From NCBI RefSeq assembly GCF_003711105.1, contig NZ_CP023865.1:7609001-7673000 (forward strand): a stretch of 64,000 nt of DNA. The letters run 5' to 3'. The notes beneath the pieces were generated by a model. The model had not been told where the DNA came from and searched no databases. It saw only the letters and a program-made list of their open reading frames with translations. This document shows positions 59,608 to 64,000 of this stretch, piece after piece. How positions within the stretch are numbered: position 1 is the first letter of the stretch; every line of letters starts with the position of its first letter. The stretch is from Actinoplanes teichomyceticus ATCC 31121. GTDB taxonomy: Bacteria > Actinomycetota > Actinomycetes > Mycobacteriales > Micromonosporaceae. A program made the position numbers and the translations under genes.

Positions 59608-62009
59608 GCAGCCGGCCGGCGCGCCGGAACCGCGGGCGCAGCCGGCGGCGCATCCTGCCGCGCCCGCGGGTGATGCTCGGATCGCTGCTGCTCGGGTTCT
59701 TCGTCTCGGTGCTGGTGGTGCAGGCGTACATCAACGCCGAGTTCACCGCCGACCACAAGGAGACCGACGTCGGTGACCAGGCAGGCGTGCCGCTGTCGAT
59801 CCGCGGCGGGGGGCCGATCGTCAACACCACCGGCGGCCAGGAGACCACCAGCCGGCTGCCGGCCCGCACCATCGCGCTGACCTTCGACGACGGGCCGGAC
59901 CCGATCTGGACCCCGAAGGTGCTCCGGGTGCTGCGCGAGAACGACGCGCACGGCACGTTCTTCGTGGTCGGCTCCCAGGTCGCCCGGCACCCGGAATTGA
60001 CCAGGGAGATCGTCGCCGACGGCAACGAACTGGGGCTGCACACCTTCACCCATCCGAACATGCAGCTGCTCGCGCCGTGGCGGCGGCGGCTGGAGCTGTC
60101 GCAGAACCAGGTGGCCATCGCCAAGGCCACCGGGGTGCACACCAACCTGGCGCGCTTCCCCTACTCGTCGAAGACCGAGGCGATCGACGAGACCAACTGG
60201 AAGATCGTCAAGGAGGCCGGCCGGGCCGGCTACCTCGTCGTGGTCAACGACCTGGACAGCGAGGACTGGCAGCGGCCCGGCGTGGACCAGATCATCCGCA
60301 ACTCGGTACCCGCCGGCGAGAGCTCGGCGATCATCCTGTTCCACGACGCCGGCGGCGACCGCGCGCAGACCGTCGAGGCGCTGGCGACGTTCATCCCGAT
60401 GATGAAGGCCCGCGGCTACCGGTTCACCACGGTCACCGAGGGGCTGAACCGGGGCATCGAGGAACAGGCCGCCGACGTCCGGGCCGGCCGCGCGCCGGAG
60501 AGCGCCGCGGTCATCCCCGCCCTCCCGCTGAACCCGCCGGCCGCGGACGGCGACGCCTGGCGCGGGGCGGCGCTGATCTGGACCGTACGCCTGGCCGACG
60601 GGCTGGTCGCGCTGGTCGCCACGCTGTTCGTGGTGGTCGGGGTGCTGACCATCGGGCGTACCGTGCTGTTGCTCGTGCTCGCCGGGCGGCACGCCCGGCA
60701 GCGCCGCCGGCCGGACTGGAGCTGGGGCCCGCCGGTCACCGACCCGGTGTCGGTGATCGTGCCGGCCTACAACGAGAAGGAGGGCATCGAGGCGGCCGTC
60801 CGGTCACTGGCCGGCGGCGACCACCCGGAGATCGAGGTGGTGGTGGTCGACGACGGCTCCACCGACGGCACCGCCGACATCGTGGAGGGTCTGCGCCTGC
60901 CGAACGTCCGGGTGGCCCGGGTGCCCAACGGCGGCAAGTCCAACGCGCTCAACACCGGCATCGCGCTGGCCCGGCACGACCTGATCGTCACCGTGGACGG
61001 CGACACCATCTTCGAGCGGGACTCGATCCGCCGGCTGGTGCAGCCGTTCGCCGACCCGGCGGTCGGGGCGGTGGCCGGCAACGTCAAGGTCGGCAACCGC
61101 GCCAGCCTGGTCGCCACCTGGCAGCACATCGAGTACGTGATCGGCTTCAACCTGGACCGCCGGCTGTACGAGACGCTGGACTGCATGCCCACCGTGCCCG
61201 GCGCGATCGGCGCGTTCCGCCGCGAGGCCCTGGCCGGAGTCGGCGGGATCAGCGACGAGACGCTGGCCGAGGACACCGACGTCACCATGGCGCTGTGCCG
61301 GCAGGGCTGGCGGGTGGTCTACGAGGAGCACGCCAAGGCGTGGACCGAGGCCCCGACCACCCTGGAGCAGCTCTACCGCCAGCGGTACCGGTGGAGTTAC
61401 GGGACCATGCAGGCGATGTGGAAGCACCGCGGGGCGCTGTTCGACAAGGGCCCGTCCGGCCGGTTCGGACGGCTCGGCCTGCCGTTCCTCGCGCTGTTCG
61501 GGGTGGCCCTGCCGATGCTGGCGCCGGTGGTCGACATCATGCTCGTGTACGGCCTGGTCTTCTGGGAGCTCACCGAGACCGTGATCGCCTGGCTGGGGAT
61601 GCTGGCCCTGCAGATGGTCACCGCCGCGGTGGCGTTCCGCTTCGACCGGGAGCCGATCCGGCCGCTCTGGCGCCTGCCGCTGCAGCAGTTCGCCTACCGG
61701 CAGCTGATGTACCTGGTGCTGATCCAGAGCGCGACCACCGCGATGACCGGCGGCCGGCTGCGCTGGCACAAGCTGAACCGGGCCGGGCTCACCCCGCGTC
61801 CCACGGTCCCGCCCGCGCCGCCGGTCGGCGCCACCGTGGCCCCGGCCGTGGACGGCTGGCCGCCCACGCTGACCGAGCTGCCGGCGCCCCGCCAGCAGCA
61901 GACGGTCGGCCGGGCCTTCGCGCCGCCCACCACCCCGGCCGTGCCGTCCCAGGCCTACCGGGACGAGCTGGACCTGCCGCACGCCGGATCACCCCCGGTC
62001 CCGCGGTAG
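59604..62009 (+). CDS. Fused polysaccharide deacetylase - family 2 glycosyltransferase
   Basis: An 801-aa membrane protein. TM1 is near residues 25-45. Residues about 80-290 form an external NodB-type deacetylase domain with TFDDGPDP (catalytic Asp and metal Asp), HTFTHP (metal His residues) and ARFPYSS. Two membrane segments follow around 310-355. Then comes a cytoplasmic GT2 domain with SVIVPAYNEKEG, VVVDDGSTDGT, VTVDGDT, EDTDVT and the QRYRW processive-synthase motif, followed by three to four C-terminal helices. The layout suggests a beta-linked N-acetylhexosamine polymer is made, exported and partly deacetylated by one protein. GTG 59604 overlaps the preceding stop and has GGGGAG upstream. 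Confidence 0.92.
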   Translation: MSSRPARRNRGRSRRRILPRPRVMLGSLLLGFFVSVLVVQAYINAEFTADHKETDVGDQAGVPLSIRGGGPIVNTTGGQETTSRLPARTIALTFDDGPDPIWTPKVLRVLRENDAHGTFFVVGSQVARHPELTREIVADGNELGLHTFTHPNMQLLAPWRRRLELSQNQVAIAKATGVHTNLARFPYSSKTEAIDETNWKIVKEAGRAGYLVVVNDLDSEDWQRPGVDQIIRNSVPAGESSAIILFHDAGGDRAQTVEALATFIPMMKARGYRFTTVTEGLNRGIEEQAADVRAGRAPESAAVIPALPLNPPAADGDAWRGAALIWTVRLADGLVALVATLFVVVGVLTIGRTVLLLVLAGRHARQRRRPDWSWGPPVTDPVSVIVPAYNEKEGIEAAVRSLAGGDHPEIEVVVVDDGSTDGTADIVEGLRLPNVRVARVPNGGKSNALNTGIALARHDLIVTVDGDTIFERDSIRRLVQPFADPAVGAVAGNVKVGNRASLVATWQHIEYVIGFNLDRRLYETLDCMPTVPGAIGAFRREALAGVGGISDETLAEDTDVTMALCRQGWRVVYEEHAKAWTEAPTTLEQLYRQRYRWSYGTMQAMWKHRGALFDKGPSGRFGRLGLPFLALFGVALPMLAPVVDIMLVYGLVFWELTETVIAWLGMLALQMVTAAVAFRFDREPIRPLWRLPLQQFAYRQLMYLVLIQSATTAMTGGRLRWHKLNRAGLTPRPTVPPAPPVGATVAPAVDGWPPTLTELPAPRQQQTVGRAFAPPTTPAVPSQAYRDELDLPHAGSPPVPR

Positions 62010-62015
62010 GCCCGG

Positions 62016-62052
62016 CCCGCGCCCCACCGATCTGCAGCCGGTGGGGCGCGGG
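62016..62052. terminator. Bidirectional terminator hairpin
   Basis: A perfect 14-bp stem (CCCGCGCCCCACCG with its complement) and a 9-nt loop between two converging genes. Confidence 0.85.
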
Positions 62053-62057
62053 TCCGC

Positions 62058-63302
62058 TCAGGCCACCGCCAGGTCGCGGATCAGCTCGTCCGGCGTCATG
62101 TCCGCGTACGGGAAGGCCACGTGCAGCGAGGTGCCGTCACCCGGACGGTCGGAGAGCGCCACCGTCGCGTGGTGGGCGTCCAGGATCCGCTTCGCCACGG
62201 CCAGGCCACGGTCCGGGCCGGGCACGTCCGCCGGATTCGCGATCGCCCCGTAGTACAGGTGCGGGAACAGGTCGGGACGCATCCCGTCGGGCAGGTCCAT
62301 GTCGTCCAGGTGCACGGTCGGGCCGGACTCCATGTCGGTGCCGACGCGTACCCGCCCGCCCTCCGGGGTGTACTTCACCGCGGCGAACAGCAGGTGAGTC
62401 AGCACCTGTTCGAGCCGCACCGGGTCGGCGATGATCGGCAGCGCGGGCCCGCCGGCCTGGTTCAGGATCCAGATGTGCTTGCTGGCCGCGATCGGGCGGA
62501 CCGCCTCGACCGCCCGCTGGGTCACCCGGGTCAGGTCCACCTGGCGCATGTGCAGGCTGTCGCCGCCCAGGCCGGCGTCGGCCATCGTGGTCAGGTGGTC
62601 GATCAGCTCCCGGAAGCCACGCACGTGCGCGGCGGTGGCCCGGCCGACCAGATCGGCCAGCTCGGCGTCGTGGTAACCGGTGTGGCCCAGCTTCTCCAGG
62701 TACGTCGACATCAGCCGCAGCGACGAGCGCAGTTCCCCGCCCACGAGACCGGCCAGGTCGTCCTTGCGGCGCTCCAGTTCCTGCAGCCGGGCGGTGGTGT
62801 TGGCCAGCGCGTATCCGTACCGGCGCAGCTCCAGCTGGGCGGTGACCTGCCGGGCGAGCGCGCGCAGCGACTGCTGCTGGTCCATCGCCAATCGGCGCGG
62901 CTCGCGGTCCATCACGCACAGCGTGCCCAGCGCGAAGCCGTCGGTGGTCAGCAGCGGCGCGCCCGCGTAGAACCGGATGCCGTCCGGGGCGGCGACCGCC
63001 GGGTTGTCGGCGAACCGTGGGTCCTGCCGCGCGTCCGGCACCATCAGCAGTTCGCGGCCGAGGATCGCGTGGGCGCAGAAGGACAGGTCCCGGGCCGTCT
63101 CGGCGACCTCCGAGCCGGTGGCGGCCTTGGCCCACTGCCGGTCCGCGTCGACCAGGCTGACCATGGCCAGGGGCGTCTCGCAGACGCCGGCGGCCAGCGC
63201 GACGATGTCGTCGAAGTCCTTCTCCGGTGGGCTGTCGAGGATGTCGAGCGAGTACAGCGCGGCCAGCCGCTCGATCTCGTTGTCGGGCAGGGGTGCTTTC
63301 AT
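62058..63302 (-). CDS. GAF-domain sensor-kinase-like protein without phosphoacceptor histidine
   Basis: A 414-aa soluble protein. Residues about 20-160 form a GAF domain (FCAHAILGRELLMVPDAR, FYAGAPLLTTDGFALGTLCVMD). Residues 165-240 are a HisKA-like helical hairpin in which the usual His-Glu-Leu-Arg reads Gly189-Glu-Leu-Arg. Residues 255-400 are a HATPase-like domain whose N-box reads HLLFAAVKYTP, with Ala307 at the key Asn, although DRGLAVAKRILDAHH resembles the G-box. Phosphotransfer is therefore unlikely; a sensor or scaffold role is inferred. ATG 63302 has GGAGG 8 nt upstream. No response regulator is adjacent. Confidence 0.85.
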   Translation of the reverse strand: MKAPLPDNEIERLAALYSLDILDSPPEKDFDDIVALAAGVCETPLAMVSLVDADRQWAKAATGSEVAETARDLSFCAHAILGRELLMVPDARQDPRFADNPAVAAPDGIRFYAGAPLLTTDGFALGTLCVMDREPRRLAMDQQQSLRALARQVTAQLELRRYGYALANTTARLQELERRKDDLAGLVGGELRSSLRLMSTYLEKLGHTGYHDAELADLVGRATAAHVRGFRELIDHLTTMADAGLGGDSLHMRQVDLTRVTQRAVEAVRPIAASKHIWILNQAGGPALPIIADPVRLEQVLTHLLFAAVKYTPEGGRVRVGTDMESGPTVHLDDMDLPDGMRPDLFPHLYYGAIANPADVPGPDRGLAVAKRILDAHHATVALSDRPGDGTSLHVAFPYADMTPDELIRDLAVA

Positions 63303-63444
63303 GGCGGTCACCTCCGAGACTCGCTCCAGAGGTATCACGTGAAAGTAGCGACCTTCACATATCTCCCAAATCCCGCGTGGGCCGGGTGTGACATCCGCGG
63401 TGTGCCGCTGATCACCTCGGCTGATCGCCGTATGCTTCGCGGCC

Positions 63445-63960
63445 ATGAACACCGACGAGTTCGCGTGCGGCATCTGCGGCTCGACACACAGCGGACCACC
63501 GTTGAGCTTCGCCGCCCCGGCCCCGGACTTCTGGCTGCCGGGGATGGCCGAGACCGAGGGTTGCCTGCTCGACTCCGACCTGTGCGTGATCAACGGGGAG
63601 CGGTTCTTCATCCGCGGCCTGATCGAACTCCCGGTCTGGGACAGCGGCGAGGTGTTCACCTACAGCATGTGGGTGTCGCTGAGCCGGCAGAACTTCACCC
63701 GGGCCGTCGACGTCTGGGAGCAGCCCGGCCGGGAGAACGAACCGCCGTACTTCGGCTGGCTCTCCAACGAGATCGCCGGCTACGAGCCCACCACGCTCAA
63801 CCTGAAAACCAACGTGCACACCCGCCCGGTCGGCCAGCCGCCCTACATCGAGCTGGAGCCCACCGGCCACCCCCTGGCGGTCGAGCAGCGGGCCGGCATC
63901 TTCCGCTCCCGGGTCGAGGAGATCGCCAGTTTCCACCTGCACCGCCTGCAGGCGCCCTGA
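63445..63960 (+). CDS. DUF2199 domain-containing protein
   Basis: A 171-aa soluble protein with the DUF2199 pattern: an N-terminal CGICGSTH metal-binding-like cysteine pair, CVINGERFFIRGLIELPV, and VFTYSMWVSLSRQNF, then FGWLSNEIAGY. Function of the family is unknown. TATGCT lies 8 nt before ATG 63445, close to a leaderless arrangement. It is divergent from the GAF kinase relative. Confidence 0.88.
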   Translation: MNTDEFACGICGSTHSGPPLSFAAPAPDFWLPGMAETEGCLLDSDLCVINGERFFIRGLIELPVWDSGEVFTYSMWVSLSRQNFTRAVDVWEQPGRENEPPYFGWLSNEIAGYEPTTLNLKTNVHTRPVGQPPYIELEPTGHPLAVEQRAGIFRSRVEEIASFHLHRLQAP

Positions 63961-64000
63961 CCTGCCCGACGATCGTGTCGCGGCGGCGCCCGTGCGGTCT

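Overview
The window looks like the chromosome of a high-GC actinobacterium, most probably of the Actinoplanes/Micromonospora group. This is inferred from the roughly 70% GC content, frequent GTG/TTG starts, a conservon, a ribosomal L25/Ctc gene beside pth, and gene order shared with known actinobacterial loci. No phage, insertion sequence, rRNA or CRISPR array is seen. One tRNA gene is present.

Left part (1-23.8 kb): nucleoside uptake and salvage. It starts with the end of deoC and an aldehyde dehydrogenase coupled to a catalytically empty half-length paralogue. An unknown acidic protein and a composite Pro-rich protein follow. The Pro-rich protein has an IS110-transposase-like but catalytically degenerate head and a tail shared with the sensor kinase of the next locus. 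That locus is a complete conservon on the minus strand: NIT-type sensor kinase, Roadblock protein, DUF742 protein and small GTPase. Next come adenosine deaminase, an RlmA-type methyltransferase, a DUF4272 protein, thymidine phosphorylase and an extended cytidine deaminase. A BMP-type nucleoside ABC transporter (lipoprotein, ATPase, two permeases) completes the set. Together these bring nucleosides in, deaminate and phosphorolyse them, and feed deoxyribose phosphate to DeoC and possibly the aldehyde dehydrogenase.

Middle (23.8-38.2 kb): accessory and biosynthetic genes. A three-gene wall-related cassette contains a DUF1906 protein without signal peptide, a small membrane protein and a Tat-exported M15-like pseudopeptidase that has lost all three zinc ligands. 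It is followed by 2'-5' RNA ligase, trpS, galE-galK with a 61-bp tandem repeat grown from the 3' end of galK, a STAS/anti-sigma-kinase protein, cysQ-cysD-cysN and a sugar-phosphate transferase.

Right part (38.2-58.2 kb): the housekeeping block known in actinobacteria as pth-rplY-prs-glmU-tRNA-Gln-tetR-ispE-ksgA-tatD-metG-rsmI-pmt. Here a HTH/LAGLIDADG-like gene sits between tRNA-Gln and tetR. A 44-codon ORF bridges ksgA and ispE, and the rpfB gene often found between tatD and ksgA is missing. The end (58.2-64 kb) holds a Pro/Thr-rich membrane protein coupled to a fused polysaccharide deacetylase-glycosyltransferase, a GAF sensor-kinase relative lacking its phosphoacceptor histidine, and a DUF2199 protein.

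A pattern across the window is the leaderless start. Eight genes have a TANNNT hexamer exactly 6-7 nt before the start codon and no convincing Shine-Dalgarno sequence. Most other genes are coupled by 1-8 nt overlaps or have clear GGAGG sites.
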